A stretch of DNA of 64,000 bases from Evansella cellulosilytica DSM 2522 (GCF_000177235.2 NC_014829.1:4092001-4156000), one strand, 5' to 3'. Positions 25,950 through 34,616 are shown, counted from the stretch's first letter. Numbers and translations: made by a program. The notes: a model not told the origin generated them from the letters alone.

Positions 25950-28040
25950 ATGAGCGACTCAAATTTTAATCCCTCCATACACCCTGACATAGACAAAAAC
26001 AATTACCCATACAAAGAATTGCTAGAAAACTTTACTGAAGCAATATACGTGATAAATTTAGAAGGAAATTTCATAGATTATAATCATGGGTTTAGCTCGT
26101 TAGTAGGCCCTGGAGAAAAATATTTGCACACGAGTTTTCTTGAAATCGTGCATCCTGAAGATATTGAACTTGCAAAAAAAGGGTTTGTGCAAACATTAAA
26201 AGGCGAAGTATTACAAGATGAGCGTCTGCGAATCTATTCTATAGAAGGAAATGAAAAATCAATCGTTACGAGCAAGGTGCCTCTTTTTGGAAAAAGTGGT
26301 CAACTCGTTGGTGTTTTAGGGATTGCAAAAGACATTACAACAGAAGTGCAACTCCAATCACAAATACAACAGCAATTCCATCAATTTCGTTCTTTGCTAA
26401 AAAACTCGAGTAGCGTCAATTGTATACTATCTGCGGAAGGTAACGTCATGTACCGAAGTCCATCCATTGAAAAGGTACTAGGATACAAACCAGAAGAATT
26501 AGCTGGCCCATTTTTTACAATTGTTCATCCTGATGAGCATGATTACGTTCGTTCTCGATTTGAAAATTTACTTGAAAACCCTGATAAGCCTCAGAAGCTA
26601 GACGTACGATTGCGACATAAGGAAGGAAACTGGCGGACTGTTCACGTGATTGCCAACAACCGTATGGATGACCCTCATATTGAAGGGGTGATCATCAATT
26701 ATCATGATGTAACTGAAATGCGTGAAGCACAGCAGAAAATTCATCATATGGCGTATCATGACTATTTAACTGACTTACCGAATCGCCGCTATTTTGAAGA
26801 GCAACTAGAGGCGGAACTACAAGACGCGAAAACAAATAGAAGCAAATTAGCGGTATTATTCATTGATATTGATCGTTTTAAATTCATCAATGACACATTA
26901 GGTCACCACGTTGGCGACAAGGCATTAAAGGAAATAGCTGAAATGTTGGTAAGTCTTGTTTCCGAAAAAGATCTCATCGCTCGAATGGCTGGCGATGAGT
27001 TTATGATTTTAGTTCCTCATATTGAAGCGCTTGATTATGTTAAAGAGCTTGCCGACTCTATTTTAAAGAGGATGGAGAGCCCCATCGTTTTTGATCATTA
27101 TGAACTGTTCGTGACAGGGAGTATCGGTATATCGACTTATCCTGAATCTGGCGAAGACATAAGCGTCATCTTGAAAAATGCAGACCTTGCTATGTATAAA
27201 GCGAAGGAAACGAAAGAGAACAGTTTCGAGTTTTTTACACCAGAAATGGAAGAAAATTCTTATAAAAACTTTGCGTTGCAAAACGACTTAAGAAGAGCAA
27301 TTACGAACAATGAGTTTGAACTTTACTATCAGCCGAAAGTCTCGGCAAGTACAGAAAAAGTTGTTGGTGTAGAAGCGCTGATCCGCTGGAATCACCCTAC
27401 ATTAGGTATGGTATCGCCGGGGCACTTTATCCCAATAGCCGAAGATACAGGGTTAATTGTTCCGATAGGAGAATGGGTTTTCGATGCAGTATGTAAACAA
27501 GTAAAGAGATGGGAGAACACTGGTTTTCCACCGCTCGTTGTCTCGCTAAACTTCTCTGCTATTCAAATGCTACAAAAGGGCTTAGTGACTAAGGTGAAAA
27601 ATCTGCTTGAGAAAAATCAAGTCGAGGGGCATTGGATTGAGGTAGAAATGACAGAAAGTCTCATTCTCGAACACGACAACGATATCCTCAATAAATTAGA
27701 AGGATTAAAACAGCTTGGCATTCACATCGCCATCGATGATTTTGGTACAGGCTATTCCTCGTTAAGCTACTTGAAAAAATATAAGTTTAACACAATTAAA
27801 CTCGATAAATCATTTATTAATGATATTCATACGTCTGCTGATAACCAAGCAATAATCACATTCATCATTCAATTATCGAATCAATTGAATATGAAAGTAG
27901 TGGCGGAAGGCGTTGAAATAAAAGAACAACACGACATCTTACAAAAGCTAAACTGCGATGAATTACAAGGCTTTTACTTTAGTAGGCCGAAGCCAGTGAA
28001 GGAGTTTGAAGAACTCCTCTTAAATCAACAGCAATTATAA
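25950..28040 (+). CDS. PAS-PAS-GGDEF-EAL cyclic-di-GMP signalling protein with degenerate AGDEF
   Basis: A 696-residue cytoplasmic protein: PAS 1 (about 25-125), PAS 2 (about 145-260), GGDEF domain (about 265-430) and EAL domain (about 440-690). The cyclase motif reads AGDEF (347-351). The EAL motif is intact (475-477, EALIRW) with DDFGTGYSS and EGVE, so c-di-GMP hydrolysis is likely. AGDEF has the first Gly replaced and may be an active or a GTP-sensing variant. ATG behind TAGGAGA. It stands alone between the 52-bp array and a terminator; the PAS ligand is unknown. Confidence 0.92.
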   Translation: MSDSNFNPSIHPDIDKNNYPYKELLENFTEAIYVINLEGNFIDYNHGFSSLVGPGEKYLHTSFLEIVHPEDIELAKKGFVQTLKGEVLQDERLRIYSIEGNEKSIVTSKVPLFGKSGQLVGVLGIAKDITTEVQLQSQIQQQFHQFRSLLKNSSSVNCILSAEGNVMYRSPSIEKVLGYKPEELAGPFFTIVHPDEHDYVRSRFENLLENPDKPQKLDVRLRHKEGNWRTVHVIANNRMDDPHIEGVIINYHDVTEMREAQQKIHHMAYHDYLTDLPNRRYFEEQLEAELQDAKTNRSKLAVLFIDIDRFKFINDTLGHHVGDKALKEIAEMLVSLVSEKDLIARMAGDEFMILVPHIEALDYVKELADSILKRMESPIVFDHYELFVTGSIGISTYPESGEDISVILKNADLAMYKAKETKENSFEFFTPEMEENSYKNFALQNDLRRAITNNEFELYYQPKVSASTEKVVGVEALIRWNHPTLGMVSPGHFIPIAEDTGLIVPIGEWVFDAVCKQVKRWENTGFPPLVVSLNFSAIQMLQKGLVTKVKNLLEKNQVEGHWIEVEMTESLILEHDNDILNKLEGLKQLGIHIAIDDFGTGYSSLSYLKKYKFNTIKLDKSFINDIHTSADNQAIITFIIQLSNQLNMKVVAEGVEIKEQHDILQKLNCDELQGFYFSRPKPVKEFEELLLNQQQL

Positions 28041-28049
28041 ATGCAACAG

Positions 28050-28095
28050 AGGGTGACTGAAAAGGTTAGTATATACCTTGAGGTCACCCTTTTTC
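28050..28095 (+). terminator. Terminator of the PAS-GGDEF-EAL gene
   Basis: AGGGTGAC/GTCACCCT stem with a 25-base loop that can fold further (AAGGT/ACCTT), then TTTTTC. Confidence 0.75.
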
Positions 28096-28172
28096 TCTGT
28101 CTTTTTTGAAACTTTTCTGACTTCTTTATCGTATCATTATGTGGAGTATTGAATAGAAAGTGAGGGAATAAA

Positions 28173-29102
28173 ATGGCCATTTTAGAAGTGAAAAATTTGA
28201 AGAAGTCTTTTGGCGACATTCATGCTGTTAAAGATATTAGCTTCTCTGTTGCTGAGGGAGAAGTTTTTACGATCATCGGACCTAATGGCGCTGGAAAAAC
28301 AACGACACTCGAAATGATCGAAGGGTTAGTCCCCCCTGATCATGGTGACATTACGTTCGGCGAGTGGACATGGGCGAAAAACAGCACGAGCATTAAAAAG
28401 AAAATTGGTGTTCAGCCTCAATCAAGTGCCATGTTTGACTTGTTAACGCCTGAAGAAAACTTAAACCTTTTTGCCACCTTCTATGATAAAGCACGACCAA
28501 CCGAAGAAATTTTAAAACTCATCAATCTCACCGATCATCGGAACAATCATGTAAAAAAGCTATCTGGTGGGCAAAGACAAAGACTTGCGATAGGACTCGC
28601 CATGATTAGCGATCCTGACATTATTTTTCTCGACGAACCAACAACAGGGCTTGACCCTCAAGCGCGCCGTAACATTTGGGACATTATTTTGCGCTTGAAG
28701 GAGCTAGGGAAAACGATTATTTTAACGACACACTATATGGAAGAAGCCGAAAAACTGAGTGATCGTGTTTGTATTGTAGACCAAGGAAAAATCGTTACGT
28801 TAGATACGCCTGCAGCGTTAATTGAAAGGTTAACAGAAGAAAGAGAAGTACGTCTTTCCTTCATTGACGGCGTGGATGCCGCAGAAAAAACGACGTCGTT
28901 TTCTCAAAGCCTTGACTCTGTTACACGCACGGAACGAGACGGCACAGCATTAAAGCTCTGGACAACGGCTCCTGAAGATACGCTATACCATTTATTTGCA
29001 TTCACAAAGGAGCATGATTACCAAATTGAACAAGTCTCCATTCGAGAAATGAGCTTGGAGGATGTCTTTATCGCATTCACAGGAAAGGAATGGAGGGATT
29101 AA
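28173..29102 (+). CDS. ABC transporter ATPase (ABC-2 exporter, DrrA-like)
   Basis: A 309-residue nucleotide-binding subunit with Walker A GPNGAGKTT, signature LSGGQRQRL, Walker B IIFLDEPTTGLDP and H-loop TTHYMEEAE, plus a ~90-residue C-terminal extension typical of drug and lantibiotic exporters. It stands one base before the permease gene with a shared ribosome site region, so the two form one transporter. ATG follows GTGAGGG. Substrate unknown; no self-protection or biosynthesis genes are next to it. Confidence 0.93.
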   Translation: MAILEVKNLKKSFGDIHAVKDISFSVAEGEVFTIIGPNGAGKTTTLEMIEGLVPPDHGDITFGEWTWAKNSTSIKKKIGVQPQSSAMFDLLTPEENLNLFATFYDKARPTEEILKLINLTDHRNNHVKKLSGGQRQRLAIGLAMISDPDIIFLDEPTTGLDPQARRNIWDIILRLKELGKTIILTTHYMEEAEKLSDRVCIVDQGKIVTLDTPAALIERLTEEREVRLSFIDGVDAAEKTTSFSQSLDSVTRTERDGTALKLWTTAPEDTLYHLFAFTKEHDYQIEQVSIREMSLEDVFIAFTGKEWRD

Positions 29103-29103
29103 C

Positions 29104-30225
29104 ATGAACAATATGAATCAATTTAAACAAATGTTTTTAGCGCAGTTAAAACTGACGTTACGGGAAAAACAAGCATGGTTTTGGGGAATCTTTTTTCCAG
29201 TTATTTTAATGTCGATTTTTATGGTTATCTTTAGTGGTGGCTCTGACAATGAATTTTCTGCTGATATTGCAATCGTAAACGAAAACCCAAATCCAGTGTC
29301 GGAAATGTTATTGGAGCAAATTAGATATATTCCTGTCCTTGACATAGAAACGGACGCACCAGTCAGCCGTGAAGAAGCAGACCAGTTAGTGCTTGATCAA
29401 GATGTTCATGCTGCAATCATCTTGCCAGATTCAGAAAATGACACTTCTATACTACTTGTAGTAAACAGGGAAAACGAAGGTGGCGTTACTACACAGGCAT
29501 TATCTGGCCTGCTAAATCAGTTCGTACAAGAGGCAAATTTACATGCTGTCGGTGCAACACCTACATACGAGCTACAATTTGAATCGATCACCTCTACGAC
29601 TAATGACATCAACTATACCGATTTTTTGCTCACCGGGATGATCGCTTTAGCAATAGCTCAAGGTGGTATGTTCGGCATGGTTGACTTAGTTGAAATGCGC
29701 CGTAAAGGGTTAATTAAAAGGCTAAGAATGACACCAGCGAATATGGGTATATTTGGATTTAGTGACATGACTATGCGGATGATTTTTAGCGTCATTCAAA
29801 TCGTGTTACTTTCGATTATTGGTGTGTTTGTTTTTGGGGCAAACTTGTATATTAGTTTTCCAAGCTTACTCGTCGTATTTTTATTAGGGGCATTGTCGTT
29901 TAACGCACTCGGCTACTTTTTCTCGTCATTTAGTAATACAGCCGAAGCATATATGGGCGTTGCGAACATCGCTAGTTTTGTCATGATGTTTCTAAGCGGT
30001 GTCTTCTTCCCAATTGAAACAATGCCGGAGTGGATACAACCTATTTCCAACGTCCTACCTCTTACGTACTTTGTTGAAGGGCTTCGTGAAAGTATGGTTT
30101 ACTCAACCGGTATTCTCTCAAGTACCCTCTGGACAGGGATTGGTATCGTCGTCCTTTGGGGAGTAGGAGCATATGTGCTCGGCTCTTGGTTATATAAGAG
30201 GAAATCCATTGTATCAACGAGATAG
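29104..30225 (+). CDS. ABC-2 type transporter permease
   Basis: A 373-residue membrane subunit: one N-terminal membrane segment, a large outside domain (about 45-180), then five C-terminal segments with the ABC-2 signature region around GALSFNALGYFFSSFSNTAEAY and PLTYFVEGLRESM. I start it at ATG 29104, after GGAGGGAT; an upstream in-frame ATG lies within the ATPase gene and has no ribosome site. It pairs with the ATPase as an exporter. Confidence 0.92.
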   Translation: MNNMNQFKQMFLAQLKLTLREKQAWFWGIFFPVILMSIFMVIFSGGSDNEFSADIAIVNENPNPVSEMLLEQIRYIPVLDIETDAPVSREEADQLVLDQDVHAAIILPDSENDTSILLVVNRENEGGVTTQALSGLLNQFVQEANLHAVGATPTYELQFESITSTTNDINYTDFLLTGMIALAIAQGGMFGMVDLVEMRRKGLIKRLRMTPANMGIFGFSDMTMRMIFSVIQIVLLSIIGVFVFGANLYISFPSLLVVFLLGALSFNALGYFFSSFSNTAEAYMGVANIASFVMMFLSGVFFPIETMPEWIQPISNVLPLTYFVEGLRESMVYSTGILSSTLWTGIGIVVLWGVGAYVLGSWLYKRKSIVSTR

Positions 30226-30237
30226 TTAGTTTTTTTC

Positions 30238-30265
30238 GGAAGGCTGTCCGCCTTCCTTTTTTTCT
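30238..30265 (+). terminator. Terminator of the ABC exporter operon
   Basis: GGAAGGC/GCCTTCC stem with a five-base loop and a run of seven Ts. Confidence 0.9.
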
Positions 30266-30335
30266 TGAGACTTTACTCTTGTAAAATAGTGAAGGGCGTA
30301 TTACACTGTCATCATGAATGATGAGGTGAAGATAA

Positions 30336-30869
30336 ATGACTAAGAATAATGAACTTGAAAAAGCAACATTTGCTGGGGGATGCTTCTGGTGTATGGTGAA
30401 GCCCTTCGATGAGTTTCCCGGCATTCATGAAGTCATTTCTGGATATACCGGAGGACATGTTGAAAACCCAACGTACGAGGAAGTAAAAACGGGAACGACT
30501 GGTCACCGCGAAGTCGTGCAAATTACGTTTGACCCTTCTCTGTTTCCTTATAAAGACTTACTAGATATTTTTTGGAGAAACATTGACCCTACTGATGAGG
30601 GCGGACAGTTCATCGACAGAGGTGAGCAATACAAAACTGCAATCTATTATCATACTGATGAACAAAAGCAGCTAGCGGAACATACAAAAAGACAATTAGC
30701 TGAAAGCAATAAATTTGCTGAGCCAATCGTCACTGATATTTTCCCTGCCTCCACCTTCTATCCTGCAGAAGACTATCACCAAGATTTTTATAAGAAGAAT
30801 CCCCTTCACTATAAAAAAGAAGTGGAAGAGTCAGGTAGAAAAATATTTACAGAATCCCAGTGGAAATAA
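30336..30869 (+). CDS. msrA: Peptide methionine-S-sulfoxide reductase MsrA
   Basis: A 177-residue cytoplasmic repair enzyme with active-site motif GGCFWCM near the start, [32 protein letters not shown], and [24 protein letters not shown], all diagnostic. It reduces S-methionine sulfoxide in proteins. It is followed by its own terminator, so it appears to be a single-gene unit. No MsrB domain or gene is adjacent. Confidence 0.97.
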   Translation: MTKNNELEKATFAGGCFWCMVKPFDEFPGIHEVISGYTGGHVENPTYEEVKTGTTGHREVVQITFDPSLFPYKDLLDIFWRNIDPTDEGGQFIDRGEQYKTAIYYHTDEQKQLAEHTKRQLAESNKFAEPIVTDIFPASTFYPAEDYHQDFYKKNPLHYKKEVEESGRKIFTESQWK

Positions 30870-30884
30870 TAAATATTGTGTAAG

Positions 30885-30930
30885 AAAAACGAAGTGAATC
30901 ATGTGGGATGAGGCGCTTCGTTTTTGTTTT
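30885..30930 (+). terminator. Terminator of msrA
   Basis: AAAAACGAAG pairs with CTTCGTTTTT around a 21-base loop; more Ts follow. Confidence 0.75.
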
Positions 30931-30932
30931 TT

Positions 30933-30960
30933 GGGGGCGTGGGGGCGAGTTGGGTTAGGG
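30933..30960 (+). other. G-quadruplex-type G-run cluster
   Basis: Four G runs (5, 5, 3 and 3 Gs) with loops of 3, 6 and 3 bases, in an otherwise AT-rich genome, just after the msrA terminator. The rest of 30961-31256 has no gene that I can support. Confidence 0.5.
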
Positions 30961-31256
30961 ATGATTGCTTGCGTGTGGCATTTTCGGGGGAGCATTGTTG
31001 TTTTTTGATGCTTGTCATTGCTTTGTTTTTGCATAGTCCCCAAGCTGCTACATACATTATCTCTGTCATTCCCTGGGGGGTTCCCTACATATAGTGTAAA
31101 CATGACGAATATACAAACTTTTATTGTAGTTTATACTCACTTTCCTTATCGGACTAATACTAGGACATTTTGTATGTTCACTAACCCCACCTGATTACTT
31201 TATTCGCTAAATAGGCATATACCACTGCTAGTATGTTCATATATTTGATATTCTAA

Positions 31257-31451
31257 TTACTTTTTTCTTAAATTGGTTTTTCTTTCGATTAGTTGGACAA
31301 GGACAGTTGAAATAAGTATTGGTAGCGAAATGATTAGAGTTCTAACAACTCCATTCAGAGAGGGATCAAAATACCAAAGTAAAACTAAAATTAGCGCTAA
31401 AGAAATTCCATATATTGTTATTATAAATAGGATTTTCTGTAATATGCTCAT
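31257..31451 (-). CDS. Small membrane protein with two membrane segments
   Basis: 64 residues: a hydrophobic helix (about 6-28), a short loop (FDPSLNGVVR), a second helix (about 36-53) and a basic tail (ERKTNLRKK). The ATG is well placed behind AGGAGG, which makes it a credible gene. It follows the 86-residue frame at 31496-31756 by 44 bases on the same strand. Small two-helix basic proteins beside small hydrophobic peptides are often immunity proteins, but no homologue is recognised. Confidence 0.65.
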   Translation of the reverse strand: MSILQKILFIITIYGISLALILVLLWYFDPSLNGVVRTLIISLPILISTVLVQLIERKTNLRKK

Positions 31452-31495
31452 ACTACCTCCTAATGATATTCCCAGGACATACCCACCGGTCTTAC

Positions 31496-31756
31496 TTATA
31501 TAATTATCGGTCTAATCTTTGACTCAGTTATAAAATGACCTATTATTGATCCTCGAATATACCAACCAACTGCAGTCAATACACCTCTTGATAGTAAACC
31601 TGAGATAGCAGCAAGAGCAACTCCAGTGCCATGTAGAAGTATATTCTCAACAGCTGTTTTACTAAGATATATTTCCGGTCCCCACGGCAAGTGTAATAGA
31701 ATAACAGAATACAAACAACTAAATTTATTTAAAAATGTTAAATTTAGTAATTTCAT
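31496..31756 (-). CDS. Small hydrophobic protein, possibly bacteriocin-like
   Basis: 86 residues. The C-terminal half is Gly/Ala/Ile-rich and amphipathic (ENILLHGTGVALAAISGLL, TAVGWYIRGSIIGHF) after WGPEIYLSKTAV. The first ~25 residues could be a leader. The ribosome site before ATG is poor, so the start is uncertain. Its size, hydrophobicity and the small two-helix gene behind it are compatible with a bacteriocin and immunity pair; a small membrane protein of other function is equally possible. A TATAAT box lies at 31830-31825 on the minus strand. Confidence 0.45.
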   Translation of the reverse strand: MKLLNLTFLNKFSCLYSVILLHLPWGPEIYLSKTAVENILLHGTGVALAAISGLLSRGVLTAVGWYIRGSIIGHFITESKIRPIII

Positions 31757-32099
31757 ATCACTTACACTTAACGAACTAACATGAAGACATTTTTTAGGCT
31801 CTATAACAACCCAATAAATATTGTATTATAGTTAATACTGTTATTGTTCAAGATCCAACAAAACATACTATGTGTAAATAGTACTACAAGAGTATTTATT
31901 TTAGGTTTATTCCCATAAACAATCATCTGTTTTTTTATTTTTGGATATGTGTGGTAGCATAGGACATCATACTTTGAAAAATTTAGTAGATATTAGCTCT
32001 TGTTTACATTAATCACTTTCATAGCTAATTGTCTATCAAAAGACCTGGTAGAGAAGTCTTTATACAATTCCAAGGAATAAATAGCCTCTCCTGTATGAT
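31757..32099. other. AT-rich intergenic region
   Basis: No gene supported. It contains the TATAAT box noted for the small hydrophobic gene (minus strand, 31830-31825) and borders the 52-bp array. Confidence 0.4.
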
Positions 32100-32800
32100 G
32101 ACCTTCAGCTCTTCAGTTTTACTTTCTCGGGTAGCATTGGAATCGTATGTTGACCTTCAGCTTCTAAGTTTTTCTTTCTCAGGTAGCATTGGCTTCGTAT
32201 GACGACCTTCACCGCTTCAGTTTTACTTTCTCGGGCATCATTGCCTTCGTATGACGACCTTCAGCTTCTAAGTTTTACTTTTTCGGGTAGCATTGCCTTC
32301 GTATGATGACCTTCACCGCTTTAGTTCCACTATCTTGGGCAGCATTGAACTCGTATGACGACCTTCAGCTTCTAAGTTTCACTTTCTCGCGTAGCATTGC
32401 CTTAGTATGATGACCTTCAGCTCTTCAGTTTTACTTTCTCGGGTAGCATTGCCTTCGTATGACGACCTTCACCGCTTCAGTTTTACTTTCTCGGGCATCA
32501 TTGCCTTCGTATGACGACCTTCACCGCTTCAGTTTTACTTTCTCGGGTAGCATTGCCTTCGTATGATGACCTTCAGCTTCTAAGTTTGGCTTTCTCGGGC
32601 AGCATTGCCTTCGTATGATGACCTTCAGCTTCTAAGTTTTACTTTCTCGGGTAGCATTGGCTTCGTATAATGACCTTCACCGCTTCAGCTTGGCTTTCTC
32701 GGGTAGCATTGGACTCGTATAATGATCTTCACCGCTTCAGTTTCACTTTATCAGGTAGCATTGCCTTCGTATGACGACCTTCAGCGCTTCCAATTGCTAT
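32100..32800. repeat. 52-bp tandem array, type 3 (about 14 copies)
   Basis: Units start with GACCTTCA(G/C) every 52 bases from 32100 to 32776. Each contains CTTTCTCGGGTAGCATTG, with scattered substitutions. The core CTTTCTCGGGTAG and the exact period are shared with the type 1 array 7 kb upstream, but the flanking parts of the unit differ. No open frame is kept. Confidence 0.9.
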
Positions 32801-32833
32801 TTGCCGGTAGCATTCACGCGCTATGCAAATAGC

Positions 32834-32874
32834 AAAAAGGTTGATCCAAAAGATAAAATCTTTTGAATCAACCT
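32834..32874 (-). terminator. Terminator of the glutamine-synthetase-domain gene
   Basis: A 17-bp stem with one mismatch (AGGTTGATTCAAAAGAT paired around AAAA) followed on the minus strand by TTTTT, 20 bases after the stop codon. Confidence 0.85.
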
Positions 32875-32893
32875 CAACAATCATAACAGCTTT

Positions 32894-33142
32894 TTACGGC
32901 TTTAAATATAAGTCTGATTTATTTATTGGTGTAAATCCTTTAATGGAAGATCCATCGAACATAATATTGCCTTCCTCGATATCCTTTAACTGATCAGCTG
33001 TTACCGTTACACTTTTCATCATTCCTTCAATATCTACAAAGTGCAAATGAATGAGCTCCACATCTTTCTCTTTTATCACATCTTCTGTCACCGCGACATT
33101 GCTTTCAGACTTTACTGGACTTTGGGTTACTAACATCGACAT
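32894..33142 (-). CDS. Stand-alone N-terminal (beta-grasp) domain of glutamine synthetase
   Basis: 82 residues from ATG 33142, placed behind GGAGAGGGGAT. From about residue 23 it matches the N-terminal domain of GlnA: VELIHLHFVDIEGMMKSV, then IMFDGSSIKGF and SDLYLKP, and stops there. The FDGSS loop corresponds to the Asp50 latch that completes the neighbouring active site in GS oligomers. The catalytic domain is absent, and the bases after the stop do not continue GS in any frame I checked. It has a good ribosome site and a strong terminator. It is either a remnant of glnA or a small protein that acts on GS. Confidence 0.75.
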   Translation of the reverse strand: MSMLVTQSPVKSESNVAVTEDVIKEKDVELIHLHFVDIEGMMKSVTVTADQLKDIEEGNIMFDGSSIKGFTPINKSDLYLKP

Positions 33143-33353
33143 AAATTTTCTATCCCCTCTCCAAGTAATATTTGATAAAAACATGTGTTTGTTTATCATA
33201 AATGTTTTTTCACTACCTGTGTTAAATCGTGTTAGATAATCTACTATAGAATTTCCCCAATAAAATTCCTCCCAAAAACAATTTACAGTTATATCCAAAA
33301 GTGATTTTATAATGATATCAATAAAATATCACTAATAAACGGAGGGATATAAA

Positions 33354-33465
33354 GTGAAAGAGACAAAAGTGGGCAGCAGATGACTTCAGAAGTGTAAACA
33401 GCCACATCGAATACTTGCTTAGAGACGCAGCTAAAAAGGCAGGTAAGTTGCCAAAGAAAAAGTAG
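33354..33465 (+). pseudogene. Fragment of an Arc-type ribbon-helix-helix regulator
   Basis: GGAGGG and GTG at 33354 begin a nine-codon frame; a shift of frame after about five codons gives WAADDFRSVNSHIEYLLRDA and AKKAGKLPKKK, then TAG. The DDFRSVN-HIEYLLR pattern is characteristic of small Arc-like DNA-binding proteins of Firmicutes, which are usually ~50-60 residues. The N-terminal beta strand is missing and no in-frame start exists, so I read this as a broken gene. Sequencing error is the alternative. Confidence 0.55.
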
Positions 33466-33501
33466 AAAACGCTCCCTTCGAACGGACATAATCGTCTTCA
33501 G

Positions 33502-33545
33502 AGGTTGACTCGATAGTTTGATTACCTATCGAGTCAACCTTTTGC
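33502..33545 (+). terminator. Terminator after the ribbon-helix-helix fragment
   Basis: A perfect 15-bp stem AGGTTGACTCGATAG/CTATCGAGTCAACCT with a nine-base loop and TTTT. It supports the idea that a real gene once ended here. Confidence 0.85.
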
Positions 33546-33858
33546 AATATCAGGAAATGCTGCTGGCATTTAGAGTCCAATACAAAACGGTCTTAAAATG
33601 AAAGACTAATAATTGCATAGTCTTCCCTCTAAAGATGAATAATCTAAAGTCTGGCGCGGCAAGTGTTGCCATATCCAGGACTTTTATGAGCTTATAGGAC
33701 GCCCCTACATTTTTTAAGAAAAATACCTTCTCTCTCCTCTATCTTCATGAAACTTTTTCATTCATTAAATCGTATATTCAATATGGATGATTTTCGTATT
33801 GTTTTTGTTAAAATATGCTAATATTAAACTATCATTTAACCATGTGGAGGGGATTTAT
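33546..33858. other. pspA upstream region
   Basis: AT-rich leader holding the ECF-type promoter at 33748-33774. Nothing else was recognised. Confidence 0.5.
33748..33774 (+). promoter_or_regulatory. ECF (sigma-W-like) promoter of pspA
   Basis: TGAAAC (33748-33753), a 17-base spacer with T-run, and CGTA (33771-33774), 85 bases before the pspA start. This is the bipartite signature of sigma-W promoters in Bacillus, where pspA is a known sigma-W gene. Confidence 0.75.
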
Positions 33859-34536
33859 ATGTTTCGTTTTTTTAATCGTGTTCGAACTATTGTTGCTTCA
33901 GAAGTTAACTCACTATTGAACAAAGCAGAAGACCCTGCAAAAATGCTTGATCAATTTTTAGCAGATATGGAAAAGGATCTTGCAGAGGTGGAGTCTGCTG
34001 TAGCGAAGCAAATTGCAAATGAAAAAGTGCTTAAAAATAAATATGAGGAAGCTGTTGCTTACGTTAATAGACGTGAAGAACAAGCACTTAAGGCACTAGA
34101 GTCAGGCGACGAGGAATTAGCAAGACGCGTATTAGAGGATAAAAACAAGCAGCAAGGAAATGCTGACTCTTTGAAGCTATCTTACGAGGAAGCACAAAAG
34201 CTTTCTGCTGAATTAAGAGAAAAGCTACAAGAAATGAAAGAAGAATACAATGAGATGAAGATGAAAAAGGACTCTCTCAAAGCACGATCGGAAAGCGCAA
34301 AAGCACGATCTAAAGTGAATAAAACGATGTCTGGAATCGGTTCCGGTGCAAAAGCGGGCTTTGAGCGTATGGAGGAGAAAGTAATCCATCATGAAGCAGA
34401 GGCGGAAACGTCAGAAGAAATGCGAAGTGTAAACAGGACTTTAGATGATGAGCTAAAACAACTCGATAGAAACAGTGCCGTTGACAATGATCTCGCAGCA
34501 TTAAAAGCAAAGCTACAAAATAAGAATGAGGCTTAA
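33859..34536 (+). CDS. pspA: PspA/IM30-family membrane-stress protein
   Basis: 225 residues, almost entirely coiled coil, starting with the amphipathic helix MFRFFNRVRTIVASEVNSLLNKAEDPAKML that binds membranes in PspA/Vipp1 proteins. These ESCRT-III-like proteins coat and protect damaged membranes. ATG 33859 is used because GTGGAGGGG lies just before it; an earlier in-frame ATG at 33787 would put the promoter inside the leader and adds a non-homologous segment. A sigma-W-like promoter precedes it and a strong terminator follows. The TPM-domain gene nearby has the same type of promoter, as with ydjF/ydjH in B. subtilis. Confidence 0.93.
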   Translation: MFRFFNRVRTIVASEVNSLLNKAEDPAKMLDQFLADMEKDLAEVESAVAKQIANEKVLKNKYEEAVAYVNRREEQALKALESGDEELARRVLEDKNKQQGNADSLKLSYEEAQKLSAELREKLQEMKEEYNEMKMKKDSLKARSESAKARSKVNKTMSGIGSGAKAGFERMEEKVIHHEAEAETSEEMRSVNRTLDDELKQLDRNSAVDNDLAALKAKLQNKNEA

Positions 34537-34580
34537 GGAAAGTTTGTCCGAAAGTATGCCAGTAATAATATGTGCAAACA

Positions 34581-34615
34581 AAAACGCTTGGTTTTAACGC
34601 CAAGCGTTTTGATTT
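34581..34615. terminator. Bidirectional terminator between pspA and the lipoprotein gene
   Basis: AAAACGCTTGG/CCAAGCGTTTT stem with an eight-base loop; T-rich on both sides. The two convergent genes share it. Confidence 0.85.
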
Positions 34616-34616
34616 A

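Noticed and set aside
31012-31194. 60-residue plus-strand protein after msrA
   Set aside because: No ribosome site and unusual composition; it overlaps the G-rich stretch region without any sign of coding.
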